Assembly (NCBI GenBank): GCA_027924585.1 | Contig: BSBM01000386.1 | Location: forward strand, 1,102,001 to 1,166,000 | Length of the DNA stretch: 64,000 bases | Direction of reading: 5' to 3' | DNA from: Larix kaempferi | Taxonomy: Eukaryota; Streptophyta; Pinopsida; Pinales; Pinaceae | In this document: positions 19,600-31,319 of the stretch, in pieces | How positions within the stretch are numbered: position 1 is the first letter of the stretch | Layout: every line of letters begins with the position of its first letter | The notes under the pieces: model-generated | Database searches by the model: none | Told to the model about the DNA's origin: nothing | The model's input: the letters and a program-made list of their open reading frames with translations, nothing else | Translations under genes and position numbers: made by a program

Positions 19600-22535
19600 T
19601 GCATTGAGTGATCTTCTGCATATCTATCTGTGCCATCTCTCGTCAGATGGGTCTACTGATATGAGCCTCAATATCATTCAAACTCTATGGTGAGTTCCTT
19701 CTTGCATCCATGTCATCTGTGTATAGAATCCATATTCAACCTTGTAGCAAAGGTTGAGATCCACATCACCCATGATGATCATTAAGCTCATCAATTGACT
19801 ACCAATCCTGGGTACCCATACAGAACCTGAATCACACTTCTTCTTTAATTACACCATTAAGAGAATGGTCTTATCTATCCACTTGGAGCAAACATCTTGT
19901 CATGATTCTCTTCCTCTTTCTAAGAGAATCTTCTAGCCATGAGCCTTCTATATTTTGTTTGATTTGTAAATCTTCTTGTTGAACATCCATCACTTGTTCG
20001 GTGTTCATCATTCTTCATGATCTTTCCTACAAAACAAAATTAAGTACATGATTAGTAATACTTCATAGTCATGAAATCATGTTGACACGATAACCTATTA
20101 TGCATACATATATCATTTACATAGTTATGCAACTATCTTGACCAATACTTTGGCACAACGCTTTTCCATATCTTGTATGCATACAGTGGCTATCTAGATG
20201 CCTTCCATCTCTACCAGAACATACTATCGAGAGTGTGCACAACTCTCAGCATGTCAACAAAGAGGTTTCATTCTATACAAGCAATAATGGAATGTTTGTC
20301 CAACTTACCAATCATATGCATATTAGTAGTATATTCTTCAATGCTCTATGAATGTTTACACTCAGCATGATATATTCTAGGAATACAAATATGCATACAA
20401 GCAATATCATTTACTATTTCAAATAAAATCTCAAATACTTATCTTTTATGTTTGTGTGGTTGCCTCCCGCTTGATCTTCTATATGTCTTTTGAACTTCTA
20501 TTCATTCTGTACCACTGTGCATGCTCAAGTGTGCACTAGTGTCATCCTCATGATCTCATACACAAACATACATTCATTAGTATATTCTCAATATTATCAA
20601 AACATTATAATTCTAAATAATCTTGAATATGTATAGTCATGATCATTAGTATTCAGGGTTTCAAGGAAGTCTTCTTTTACTCATGCATATTCTTGTTTGA
20701 TCATAGTACTCTTCTGGTTAATTAAATCATCAAGATAAGAGACATAATATGCATAAACCCTTGATTACTAACTTTATGAATAAGCATAACCAATCATACC
20801 AAGTATACTTATATAAGGGATCCTAACACAAGGTAAGATTCTAGCTTGACATAGGAAAACATACCTGGATTAGTATACCTGCTTAGTTATGTCTAACATA
20901 CCTAAACAATATCTTCTTTGTTCTCTTCAATGATTTAGAGATCCTGTGCTAGAACCTGCATATCTCATAGGTTAAGCATAATATAACAAAGTCATACATA
21001 CCTCGTAAGTAGAACAAAGATTATGGATGAGTCTTTGTCTTCATGTTGTCATGGTCATGGAACTTGATTTGTCTTTTGTGATGTACCTATATCTTGTTAG
21101 CAGACAACATCAACCTCATACAACACCATAATGCATTAGTACAATCATATAGCCCTAATCAATGAATGTATTCGATCATTCACATGCATTCATATTGTTA
21201 CTAGGATGATAAGACAATTCTAACATTAATCAAGATTGTACTAATAAGTAATATGAAGACAAACACATTATGAACTTAATCAGGAATCAGATTTCAAGAC
21301 ATACCTGAACCTCCTTAAGTCATACCTGTTGAGACTTCTTGTAGTATTCTTATGTAAGGCCTTAGCCTCAACTCCCCCTGAAACTTGATCTGGAGCTTGA
21401 TTAGGGTTTGCTAGAGAAACCCTAAAAATTCAATCTTTGAATTTCACACTTCTGAATGGATGGAAGGACGTGTCTTGCTGAGCTGATCAAACTAGCATAC
21501 TTCAATTTTGAAATCTCCAAAATTTGACCCCTCAAAATTGCCTTTGAAACTTCTGGATCTTCTGGACAGGATCCCAAACTAGGGTTTGATGAAGCCCACC
21601 CTTCTTCCTAATCAAAAGGTTCGATCCAAGGCTCTAAACTCTTATTTTTCTGAGGAGCTTCCAGCCGTGGTCACAGACTTAAAAAATTCCAACTTTTGCC
21701 GAAGCCCTAATTTTCCATCTTTCCGATCAAAATCTTGAACTGGGGTTTGATCAAGCCTGGTCTTCTACCCAACCAAAAAATTCGATCTTGGTCTCTAAAT
21801 TTCGATTTTCCTGAGTAGCATTCAGCCGTGGACTCTAATTCCAAAAATTCTAACTTTCTCCGAAACCCTAAATTCCGGAAGCCATGAATGAAGGTGCTCC
21901 AAAAATAATTCTGTTTTGACAGAAATATGTGCTTGATTGTTTCTACTGTAACTCCAAAATTGTTGATCCAAAGGGTCTGAAACCTTTTTCTGTGGTATCC
22001 TGACCTGTCATATTTCCATCCCGACATGTCTAACCTCAATTGTATTTTCTGAGAGATATTTATGCCAAGTGTCGCAACATGACCTGTTTATGGGATAAAA
22101 CAGGAGAGCGAACTTGTATGGCGTGCCACATGTCCCTGGTTCCACTTCAGCCTCTGAAAACGTTTCCTGAGATATTACAGTCTGTGTACTACCTGTCACT
22201 TTTTACGAAATTTCATTTGGAGCTTCCTAGCCCAAGTTATGACCTTTTTTTCCTAGGTCACCTGATTTTGACTGAGATCTGGAAGAGGCAGAAACCCTAA
22301 CTTGTACTGATCATAAATCACAAAGTACAATGAATTGGAGGGTGTCCTTTGGAAACAAGGTACCTAGGGATGTTATATACTACCTGTAAAGGTTTCAGAT
22401 CCTGAAACTTCGCCAAAATGGATTTATAGCGAAAGTTTGACGATGACTGGTTTTTGCTATACAAAACCCAAACCTTGAAATTGTTGCAAGTGAAGCAAGT
22501 GTCGTAAGTGCCATACATTGCCTTCCTTCAGGTTA
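19600..22535 (-). other. Copia interior without gag or integrase
   Basis: About 2.9 kb between the primer site and the RT remnant has no recognised gag, protease or integrase. The part near 21380-22320 has several related stretches with TCCAGCCGTGG, AAACCCTA and AAAATTC motifs at roughly 170-bp spacing, suggesting old duplications. Confidence 0.6.
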
Positions 22536-22547
22536 GCTCTGATACCA
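22536..22547 (-). promoter_or_regulatory. Primer binding site, initiator tRNA-Met type
   Basis: TGGTATCAGAGC on the - strand directly follows the 5' LTR. It is the classical Copia primer site. Confidence 0.95.
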
Positions 22548-23152
22548 TGTTAATATTTAATATGCTAAGACATAAAATAGCAGCATTACATTCCATTTCA
22601 CAATAATAGCATATACATGAGCACTGAAGAAACAACAAGCACAGCATAAACACAAGAGACATAGATTTATCTTGGGAAACCCTCATGGGGTAGAAAACCC
22701 AGCAAAGCTTTCTCAATATAGATGACCAGCAATATACAAATATGCAAACCAAAGACATTATCTCCTCCTCCATCATAGCAGACCTCTCCTCCACAAGTGC
22801 GCTACATTCTGAGTGAGGGAAGTGTGTCAAATGGGGAGCTCACCTCCTCTATTTATACACATCTCCGACTTGTACAATATATTAACTAGGTCGGCCCCAA
22901 CTTTACCATTGGGTTAAACACCCCACTACAATTGACTGGGCCGACCCCTCTAGGGTGGTCTAACAACCCTTTGACCCACATAACACATACAGGGCCGACC
23001 CCCACTAGGGAAGTCTAATAACCCAAGTTACCATATTTCGACGGAGGAATAAACATCTCCGGATATACAATAAGATCTCCATGGAGGAATGAAACATCTT
23101 CGGAATAATAAAGTACAAATATAATATTCTTTGAAGTTACAATATTTCAACA
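22548..23152 (-). repeat. 5' LTR of the Copia element
   Basis: 605 bp, paired with 16137-16741. Followed on the + strand by ATTTC, against ATTTA at the other end. Confidence 0.92.
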
Positions 23153-24680
23153 ATTTCTTCGACATTGACTATTTGTTCTTTTTACTTTCCATATGCTTCT
23201 GCCCATGTTTGAAGGGGATGCTCTAACAAACTGGAAAGATTTATGTAAGGCACAAAGAGCAAGAGTCTCTCCCAGGAAAAAATTTCAAGATATTTTTATT
23301 GGTTGTAACGAATATATCGAATGATAGATGGTCTATTGCTTTTCATTGTTTTTCCATGAACTAAGCAATAGGAATAAGTGTATTCAACCAGAGAGACATT
23401 TTCTAGGTCATGAGGACGTTCAATGTATTGGTCTATAATGGATGGGGAAATGATGTCTTCAGAATCATCAGGTTCTTTTTCAAGCAAAGATGTTTTTTTT
23501 AAACGACTATTCTTTTATCATCTTGGGAAGTATTGATGAAAATTGTGCTTCTTGAAGATGAATGTAAAGGCAAGGAAAGCACAATATGGACTGCTTGTCT
23601 AATAGACATTTGTTGTATGTTCAACAGTGTGTTTCCAAGTCTTCGAATGTTTCAAGTTGGCTACAATTGGTAGAAAGAGACTCTTGCTTGATTTTTTTTA
23701 AAGCCATTGTCATAGGCCTATCTAGTTTCGTTATGTACAAGCTTACATATGGTGCAGTGGCATATGTATCTAAAATGAATTGGGCATCTGTGTTTGCTTA
23801 CCACAAATCTGGAATGCCTTTTGCAAATGGATTTATCCAAACATCTGAAGGGTCTCTTTTTAGTAACAATGTCGGTTGGTCAATTGAAGAACGTACTAGC
23901 TCAATGTACTCGTCTCTATTCAAATTCAATTGTTGCAGGAATGAATCAAATGACATGTTTTTTGGATATTCTTTACATTCAAGAGCATAAGATAGGAGTT
24001 TTTTTTCCATTTAGGCTATCTGATTTATTCTCAATAGGCTCCAAAACCATTGTAATATCAATAGGCAACATCGGGAATTGAAATCTACATTCAAAGTGTA
24101 TGTGTTTTTGATGAGTTAGGATCTTTATGAAGTCTTTTTTAAGCAACGATGAATTTGTTGTTATGTAGCAATCGACAGAAGAAGTTATTTCGTCATTACT
24201 ACTTTTGCCATAAACCGATGCACCTTCAATCCAAAGAAGTCCATCTTCATGTTCATTTCCTCTTTGTTGAAATTCAGTTGTAAAGAAATAATCATTCACC
24301 TTCCCAAAGAGGAAATTATTTTTCAAGATCAATGACTTGAATGCATTGATTTTGTGTCTATAGTAATTGCTACAAACCACTAGGTGTTTTCTTATCAAAT
24401 CATCAATGACATCATCAAGAGGAAAGCCATGGTAACTTTCTAGATCTTTTTTCTCAAGTTGTTGCAAAGCATCGCACAAAGGTTTCCAAAGACGTTCAAC
24501 AGTTGAAAAACTTACAAAAAAAAGTTGGTGGAGCCAGTTGGCGAATCATTGAAAAAATAATTTTTTTCATGTTGTCAAAATAGTCGGGAGATGTTCAAAT
24601 GGATTGTAGTGTACAATATGCAATTGGATATTTCATAATCTTTACAATATTGGTTTGACATTTGACATCTTTCGTTTTCA
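23153..24680 (-). pseudogene. Helentron Rep-type domain
   Basis: On the - strand two frames cover most of a Helitron-family Rep region. Blocks in order: MIRQLAPPTFF and FSTVERLWKPL near 24540, EFQQRGNEHEDGLLWIEGA near 24260, CRFQFPMLP near 24085, WINPFAKGIPDLW near 23810, and the NTDAQFILDTYATAPY block after it. In the family the EFQ-x-RG-x-PH-x-H block carries the two metal-binding His of the HUH nuclease. Here it reads H-E-D, so the second His is gone. Further stops and frame changes follow down to 23153, where the Copia element interrupts. Sequence upstream of about 24680 is lost or unrecognised. Confidence 0.8.
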
Positions 24681-24690
24681 ATTTGTTTCC

Positions 24691-25092
24691 TTTCAATTCC
24701 CCTACGCGAATAGATATCCATGTGCTTTTGACAATCTACCTAAGCGGACTTAAAGGCTAGATCTCCCTAGTCCAACTCGATCTAGAACAAATAAGTACAT
24801 AATATAATCAACTTCCCTAGATCAATAGAAGTGCAAAGTAACAAGTAGATCTCTTACCCGAGATTCGCAATTGCCTTTGCTCCTTGCTTTATCCAACGCT
24901 CCAGAACCTTCAGATCTGCAGCTGCAAAGGCCTGTTGAACGAGTAGACACAAACAAATAGTAAAAGTATATATCACATATGATTGATCTAAGATAACAGT
25001 TTAGGAAGTAATCTCTAAACATTAACAACACAATAATGTATATGGGAAGAGATTGTATTAACTGTAATAAAGGAGAGTACAATAAGAGAGAA
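24691..25092. other. Unassigned spacer between Helentron and Gypsy LTR
   Basis: About 400 bp, A/T-rich, with no recognised gene. It may be the Helentron 5' end or older flanking DNA. Confidence 0.4.
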
Positions 25093-25705
25093 TGTTACAA
25101 CCTATGCCTTAACGTCACAACCTTCCTTCCAATAAGCCAAACTAAGCCTCCAAGGATGAAGTAAGACTTCCAAAGATGAATAAAGGTCACCTAAGATGAT
25201 TCCACCAGCATGAGAGTGCTATAGACCTTCCTCCCTTTCCAATGGGGAGGAGCTTCATATTTATAAGACCAAATGGATAGCGTGGGTTGAGGATTAATGG
25301 GAGAAGTCTAAGGGATACTCCCTTGAGGTTAGGGAACCAAAGGAAAGCTCACATATCAATTAGGGATAGAATTACACCTCACCATGCTTTGAGAAGTCGC
25401 TCTAAGCTCTTGTTTATCCAATTTAACCAACCCTGGAGCACTTTGCATGAAGGAAACTAGTGCCAAGAAGGGGGCAACACAGGCTGAATGAGGGAAACCT
25501 GAGCCATTGGTTCAACCTTCCAGGTGGCATTTTGCGCCAGGCATGCTCTGGTGCCTATTTCTGAAAGAGAACATGCACCAGTGCAACTAGAAAATGTGGA
25601 CACAAGGGTCAACAACTTGCTCCGGGTGTTTTTGGTCAGTGAAACTTCAGGGACTGAGGCATGAAGTTGACACATGACTCATGATGACGAGATTTAGGTG
25701 TAACA
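25093..25705 (-). repeat. 3' LTR of the Gypsy-type element
   Basis: 613 bp. On the + strand it starts TGTTACAACC and ends GGTGTAACA, giving inverted TGTTACA ends. A TATAAATA box lies at 25258-25265 (- strand). A G-rich purine tract abuts it. The partner LTR is outside the window, so this rests on the ends and the adjoining tract. Confidence 0.7.
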
Positions 25706-25720
25706 GAATGCCCCCCAAAG
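25706..25720 (-). promoter_or_regulatory. Polypurine tract of the Gypsy-type element
   Basis: CTTTGGGGGGCATTC on the - strand abuts the LTR start. Similar G-rich motifs recur inside the element near 27795, 28387, 28424 and 28965. Confidence 0.65.
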
Positions 25721-27030
25721 CATGAAGTTGGAAAAATAAGACAGGTGATATGCTTTGCAAGATAGATGGCAAGGAATTGTTGGCCGGAAGGTGCTGTTGC
25801 AGTATAACTGACTCTGAGATACAAGTCTCACATGATTCACAAAATGGCTGCCAACCAATACAAATTGCATATCCATGGAAGTAAAGACCGACTGAACAAA
25901 ATCATGGATAATAGACACAATCGTAGATCCATGATGAGATGATAACACAGGCAGAACCAATACAAAGTGGATCCATGTGGTATGACTCAAACAATCTCCA
26001 TCGCAACCTAGGTGAAATATGAAACAACCCAGGGTCTTCAAGCCGAACTAGCAAGATACGCATCTATCTATGTGATTACAATGTCTTGGATTCGAACATG
26101 GTAGAAACCACTTGATTACCGATCATTGATGTATACCGTTAACAAGTGCGAGGGAAATCACCATTGATGTCAATGATTCCCAAGGTATGACAGTACATAC
26201 CATCGAGCGTGAATTAATGAGTTGAGGTTGAACACTTGACGGGATCTTTCAATCAAGATTCAATGATGTAAACTCATGTCGAAAGCAAGGTAACCTTCCA
26301 TTGAGGCATGCAAGCCCAAGGTACTTGATTGGTTTCTAGATTCAATCCCTGGATGATGTGTTGAAGTCGACAAGGATGAATCCGTCGAAGGAGGGCCATG
26401 ATGAATCCCCTATCATCGACATGAAACATGATCAAATATGTTTTGGAGTAAATCGGGCAATAGAGTGATGTGTAAGACTGACTCAGGGTAAACGGACATG
26501 AAGGAAGGTATATTGACTGCAGATAATGAATAATGAATGCCTCTTGAACATGGGCATGGCATGAATTGGTAGTATTGAAATGACGAGAATGGTACCAACT
26601 CCTAATGCAACTGATGATGGAAGTATTCTTTGGATAAATCAAAGGTGTGACAAGACTCATGGAGTTAACAGGACTCGAATACAAACATATTACCCAAGTA
26701 CCAAATGCATATGCAACTGAGTGCCATGTTCAAGAGTGACCATGTACTACCATAACTACGATGAACACGTTTTCATCCCTATTCCCCATCATGATTGATG
26801 AGTACCTCTTTTGTTTTTTAACGAGCTTGAGGAGGGTAACCGATGTTCGGTATAGCTCATTCCATGGATGAGTCCAATCCCAAATATTTTATGAACCTAG
26901 GATAGGAGGGGTTTGTCCCATGACGGTCTCTTTGATGTTAGATTTTAACGAGTCCAAAGAAGGTAAATTCAACGTCATTTCATGTTTATAGAGTCTGAAA
27001 AGAACTAAAGAAGACTCCAAAGATCCTTTT
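25721..27030 (-). other. Gypsy-type element interior without recognised gene
   Basis: About 1.3 kb with no recognised protein. A - strand open frame of 136 codons (26274-26684) lacks family features and I treat it as chance. Confidence 0.5.
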
Positions 27031-28870
27031 TCATAAAGTTAGTCTCTTTGCTTGAAAAAAGGTTAAAACAACGCGAAAGAGAACTCTTCCAACCATGATT
27101 GGATGGAGTGCTCCTTTTTCGTAAATAGTGCCTCCTGGTCTGAAAAAGGGGTAAACTATAACCAGAAGAACGATCATTTAGATACTTTTACAAGCGTGAA
27201 AGCATCAAGTTCGCTTGGCGATCTTTTCGTATTTAGGTAGCCTGAAAAGAGCTCAAAGGAAGACTCCACGTACAACTTTGTCATGGTTGGTGACCGAGTA
27301 CGACAAAGGAAAAAGTAAACTCGGCACAATTCCTTTTCCGTAAGTAGTCTAGTGAGGCCGGATAAAGTGATAAACCTATACTCGTTAGACACACCATTTT
27401 ACTCAACTTTTTAACGAGCATGACAATGGTATCAAAAGCACTCAGAACCTTTTTCATGTTTGAACCAGAGCATGAAAAAGTAAAAACTAAGCTCAAACCA
27501 CTTTTCATGTTTCAACCAGAGCACGAAAAAAGTGAAAAGTAAGCTCAATATCATCTTACTGTTTTTAACAAGCTCGAAGACAAGTGAAAAGAATGCTCAT
27601 GATGTCTGCTTCATTTTTAACGAGCTTGTAACAGAAAATGAAATATGCTTGGGATTATTTTCATGGTTTAGCGAGCTCGAAACCCAAAAGAAAGTATGCT
27701 CGAAAATTATCCCATTGCTAGAAGTAAGTGACTTAATTCCAACATGGTGTGGAGAGGCGATCGAGTTGACTTCAACATAATGTCCAGAGGTTGAAGACAT
27801 GCCCCCAAGCTTCATTTCATTCTCCTAATCTACATCTTCACTCGATTAAACTCCTGGTTACTAATATGAATATGTTCACCAGAGATGAAGGAAGATCAAA
27901 TGGCATAGGAGGATGAAAAGAAGGTCTAGGTACTAAGTCTATGGGAAGACTTGACTCAATGGAAAATGATATGTTTCATTTTTTAACAAGCTTGACATAG
28001 GAATATAACTTTGCTCATTTTCTTTTGTTTCATATTTTACCGAGCTCGACACAGGAAAAGAACCATGCTCGTATGACCTGTTTCATTTTTTAAAGAGCTT
28101 GACAAAGAAAGGGAACTATTCTGATGAGCTAGTTTCATTTTTATGCAAGCATGATACCAAAGGTAAACAATGCTTGGGAACGGTTTCATTTTTACACAAG
28201 CTCGAAACCAAAGGTAAACTATGCTTGTAGGGGTCTATTCCATTTTTTAACGAGCTTGGAATCAAAGACTAATCTGTGCTCATGGGAACCTGTTTCAGTT
28301 TTTAAAGAGCTTGACATAGAAATGGAACTATGATCATGGTTAAGGCCCATTGACGGGGTCCTTCCCAACATGATATCCATAGGTTGGTAGATGCCCCCAA
28401 CATGATTGCTAGCGGCTTAACATGCCCCCCAAGCTTCATTTCGTCTGACTACTCTTCTTCCTCACCCAATTAAAATCCTGGTTACTAATATGAATATGTT
28501 CACCAGGGGGTAGGAAGAATGAGGATCAAGTGACACATGCAGATGAAATGAAGGTTCAAGTCCTAAATCTAGTGGGAGACTCGACTCAATGGGAGGAATA
28601 TCTATTTCATTTTTACACAAGCTTGAAATAGACAATAACTATGCTTGAAGGGACCCATTTTATTTTTTAACGAGCTTAAAATAGAAAGAAACTATGCTCA
28701 TGATAGCTTGTTTCATTTTTTAATGAGATTGACACAGAAAGGGAACTATGCTGCTGAATGGTTTGATTTTTACACAAGCTTGAAACCAAAGGGAAACTAT
28801 GCTTGGGATTGGTTTCATTTTTACACAAGCTTGAAACCAAAGGTAAACTATGCTTGGGACTAGTTCCTAC
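27031..28870 (-). repeat. Degenerate tandem array, about 45-60 bp units, with a higher-order repeat
   Basis: Units of the type TTTCATTTTTACACAAGCTT then GAAACCAAAGGTAAACTATG repeat over about 1.8 kb, with loose early units (GAGCTCGAAAC variants). A larger block containing CTGGTTACTAATATGAATAT and TGTTCACCAG occurs twice (about 27785-27930 and 28430-28545), giving a roughly 640-bp higher-order period. Confidence 0.85.
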
Positions 28871-28996
28871 CCAACATGATGTCCATAGGTTGGTAGTGTG
28901 CCCCACAGCATAAGAAGCTAGGGGAATAACTCCAACATGATTTCCAGAGGTTGGAGACATGCCCCCCATCTTTAGGGGGAAGAAACCACTAAAACA
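28871..28996 (-). other. Gypsy-type element interior next to the CACTA insertion
   Basis: Contains repeated CAACATGAT, CCAGAGGTTGG and CATGCCCCCC motifs, also seen near 27725-27800 and 28360-28430. The last bases, ACA at 28994-28996, are the left target duplication of the CACTA element. Confidence 0.6.
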
Positions 28997-29027
28997 CACT
29001 ACTACATTTTGACCCAAAATCCGACGG
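28997..29027 (+). repeat. CACTA left terminal inverted repeat
   Basis: 31 bp starting CACTAC and ending CCGACGG. Pairs with 57484-57514. Confidence 0.93.
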
Positions 29028-29099
29028 AAAAATATGACGGCGCGTGGATTTATCTTTATAAACTTACCAAAAAACACAAGTGTACAATTTTTTTTTTAA

Positions 29100-29325
29100 A
29101 TGTGGCAACAAGCGTCGGCTATGCGACGGCGCGTTTAGTAAACGTCGGTTACGCGACGTCTCTTTTAGTACACGTCGGTTAAGCGACGGTGAAGAGAGCA
29201 CGTTTAATAGGGGAGATATATGAAATATGTATAGCCGTCGCATAGCCGACGTGTACTAAAAGAGACGTCGTTTAACTCCACGCATCCTAAACGAGCCGTC
29301 GCATATTCGACGCTTGTGGCCATTA
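29100..29325 (+). repeat. CACTA left subterminal region: nested inverted repeats
   Basis: GTCGG-type boxes (CGTCGGCTATGCGACG, CGTCGGTTACGCGACG) lie in a large foldback. The segment 29153-29178 (CGACGTCTCTTTTAGTACAC...) has its near-perfect reverse complement at 29247-29271, and the outer parts (AAGCGTCG near 29110, CGACGCTTGTGGC near 29310) also pair. In CACTA elements such clusters bind the TNPA protein. Confidence 0.85.
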
Positions 29326-29434
29326 TTTGCAAACATTCATATAAATAGAGATGTAGGCCTAGGTTCATAATCTCACACACTCACTCTCGCACAAATCTCT
29401 TGGACAAGAAATGCGAAATTCCTAAGGAGTATTA

Positions 29435-29785
29435 GGGTTTGGTTTTTGGCCTTGTGCTTTTGTGGGGATCTTCCCACTTGGTCTTGGAATTTGGTCTTGC
29501 TCTTTGGTGACTTCTCTCTTGAAGTATCTCTTGGTTAATTTCTTGGTTTAGGGTTTGGTTTTTGGCCTTGTGCCTTTGTGGGGATCTTCCCACTTGGTCT
29601 TGGAATTTGGTCTTGCTCTTTTTTTGACTTCTCTCTCGAAGTATCTCTTGGTTAATTTCTTTGTTTAGGGTTTGGTTTTTGGCCTTGTGCCTTTGTGGGG
29701 ATCTTCCCACTTGGTCTCGGATTTTGGTCTTGCTCTTTGGTGACTTCTCTCTTGAAGTATCTCTTGGTTAATTTCTAATTGGTTT
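29435..29785 (+). repeat. Tandem repeat, 117-bp unit, three copies
   Basis: The unit begins GGGTTTGGTTTTTGGCCTTG and is repeated at 29435, 29551 and 29668. It lies in the probable promoter/leader of the transposase gene. Confidence 0.9.
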
Positions 29786-29814
29786 ATCATTGGTAAATCT
29801 TTGTTGGAGAAAGT

Positions 29815-30270
29815 TTGTCCTCTTGTGTTAGGGTTTACCCTCACTAGTTAGGGTTTTCTCTTGTGGATTTGGCTTTGACTCTTGTGGAAAAGAAGATTCA
29901 TTATATACTTGGTTTTGTTTTGAGTTAGGGTTTACCCTCACTTAGGGTTTGCTCTTGTGGATTTGGCTTTGACTATTGTGGAAAAGAAGATTCATCATAT
30001 ACTTGGTCTTGTCTTGAGTACTTAGGGTTTACTCATGTGGATTTGGTTTTAACCATTGTGGAAAAGAGGACTCATCATATACTTGATCTTGTCTTGAGTT
30101 AGGGTTTACTCATGTGGATTTGGTTTTAACCATTGTGGAAAAGAAGACTCATTATATACTTGGTCTTGTCTTGAGTTAGGGTTGACTCATATATTGTGTA
30201 TTTGGTTCTAACCCTTGTGGAAAAGAAGACTCATCATATACTTGGGTTTGCTCGTACTTTGTTCTTAGGG
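29815..30270 (+). repeat. Tandem repeat, about 75-100 bp unit, five to six copies
   Basis: Units contain GTTAGGGTTTACTC, GTGGATTTGG, TTGTGGAAAAGAAGA and TCATATACTTGGTCTTG, with length variation. They lie directly upstream of the first transposase exon and could act as a leader or promoter. Confidence 0.85.
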
Positions 30271-30508
30271 TTTGAGTAATAAAATGCCACGTAACAATAA
30301 TGTTACAGGTCATCAAGATCATCTTGAACAAAATCGAGAATTGCTTGCTAGGTTGTGGGATGGAGTGGAAAGAAGGGGTGATGGAAAATGTTATTGTCCT
30401 TGCAATCGATGTAGGGGCTTTAATAAGAGAAGGTTACTGATCTCAACAGCTAAAAAACATTGTAGGGAACATGGACATGTTGAGGGGGGGCATGAATATC
30501 ATCCATTG

Positions 30509-30712
30509 GTAAGTCATAATTCATTATATATCATGCGGTCTGTTTGTGCGAGAAATTGTTTCCAGGCCACAAAGAAACAAGCCAACACAATCTCAAAAAT
30601 ACAATAAAGTAAAAGTAGGTTTTAGGCTAAGTTGCCAGGGTACTTGGGTACTGGGACGGGTACGGGTACACCACTTTTTGAAATAGGGTACTTGGGTACG
30701 TCGGGGTACTGT
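30509..30712 (+). other. Start of transposase intron 1
   Basis: GTAAGT donor at 30509-30514, then non-coding sequence with GGTACTTGGGTAC and GGGTACGGGTAC repeats near 30636-30705. Confidence 0.6.
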
Positions 30713-30713
30713 A

Positions 30714-30792
<79 letters not shown>
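30713..30792. repeat. (TA)n microsatellite
   Basis: About 38 TA units, followed by A/T-rich sequence to about 30950. Confidence 0.97.
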
Positions 30793-30796
<4 letters not shown>

Positions 30797-31319
30797 ATAA
30801 TTTTATAAGTAATAATTATATTAATATATTTATAATTAAATATAAATATAATTAATAAAACTGAAAATTAAGCTAAATTAAAATTAATAATTATTAATAC
30901 GAAAAAATTTAAAATTGAAAAACTTTAAAATGATTGCAGGAACATTTTCTTTTATGATAATCTGTCTGTAGCCATATCAAGGAACTCGTCCACTAGTTGT
31001 TGTTTACCTTTTGATTTATACCCATCCATGTTTGATTCCATTCAAATGCTTTTTTCCTTTTTGTTAGTGCGCTCCATTTTATGAAATCTGTAAAAGCCTA
31101 CTTGTCCTTTTGAAATGTCTCATGCAGATGTGTTTTAACTATTAGTATGAGGTTGCAAAAGGTCATCATGCTAAAAACCTTAGGTTTATTTTCCGAAACA
31201 TTAAACTCGCCTTGATTTGTAGTTGGCAATGTGGCATCCTTGATAATTGGATTTTTAAGGACCCTAATTCGTTTTACCATTTTGTCAAAAAGCCAAGTTA
31301 ATCCTATTTTCTGTTGCTA
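30793..31319. other. Intron 1 sequence without recognised gene
   Basis: A/T-rich near the microsatellite, then unremarkable. Nothing coding supported. Confidence 0.5.

Larger units (their letters stand above)
16137..23152 (-). mobile_element. Copia-type LTR retrotransposon, internally deleted
   Basis: Two 605-bp repeats (16137-16741 and 22548-23152) both start TGTTAA and end TTTCAACA on the + strand. The element reads on the - strand: the initiator tRNA-Met primer site abuts the right repeat and a purine tract abuts the left. The repeats differ at about 23 of 605 positions (roughly 4%), so it is older than the 3989-13901 element. The flanks ATTTA and ATTTC are a near-match to a 5-bp duplication. 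Only an RT-RNase H remnant survives in the coding region. gag and integrase are missing, and large tandem arrays fill the 3' side. Confidence 0.92.
3633..24690 (-). mobile_element. Helentron-type rolling-circle transposon (Rep-helicase-endonuclease), interrupted twice
   Basis: Three protein modules lie in order on the - strand: a Rep-type domain (about 24680-23153), a PIF1-family helicase (16127 to about 14480) and an apurinic-like endonuclease (about 14470-13902, then 3988 to about 3920). This order is that of Helentrons (Helitron2-like elements), not of the common plant Helitrons, which lack the endonuclease. A Copia element interrupts it between Rep and helicase, and an LTR element lies within the endonuclease. 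Both breaks heal into continuous protein sequence when the insertions are skipped, which confirms they are later insertions. Many stops are present. The element's own termini are not resolved, and the outer limits given are approximate. Confidence 0.75.

Noticed and set aside
26274-26684. 136-codon - strand frame in the Gypsy interior as a pol remnant
   Set aside because: No RT, RNase H or integrase motif can be found. Composition is typical of chance frames.
29034-29320. CRISPR-like array, because of regular palindromic boxes
   Set aside because: The boxes lie at the end of a CACTA transposon in a plant genome, without unique spacers of constant length. They are subterminal repeats.
29432-29710. 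- strand frame of 92 codons with repeated basic peptides
   Set aside because: Shadow of the 117-bp tandem repeat in the CACTA leader.
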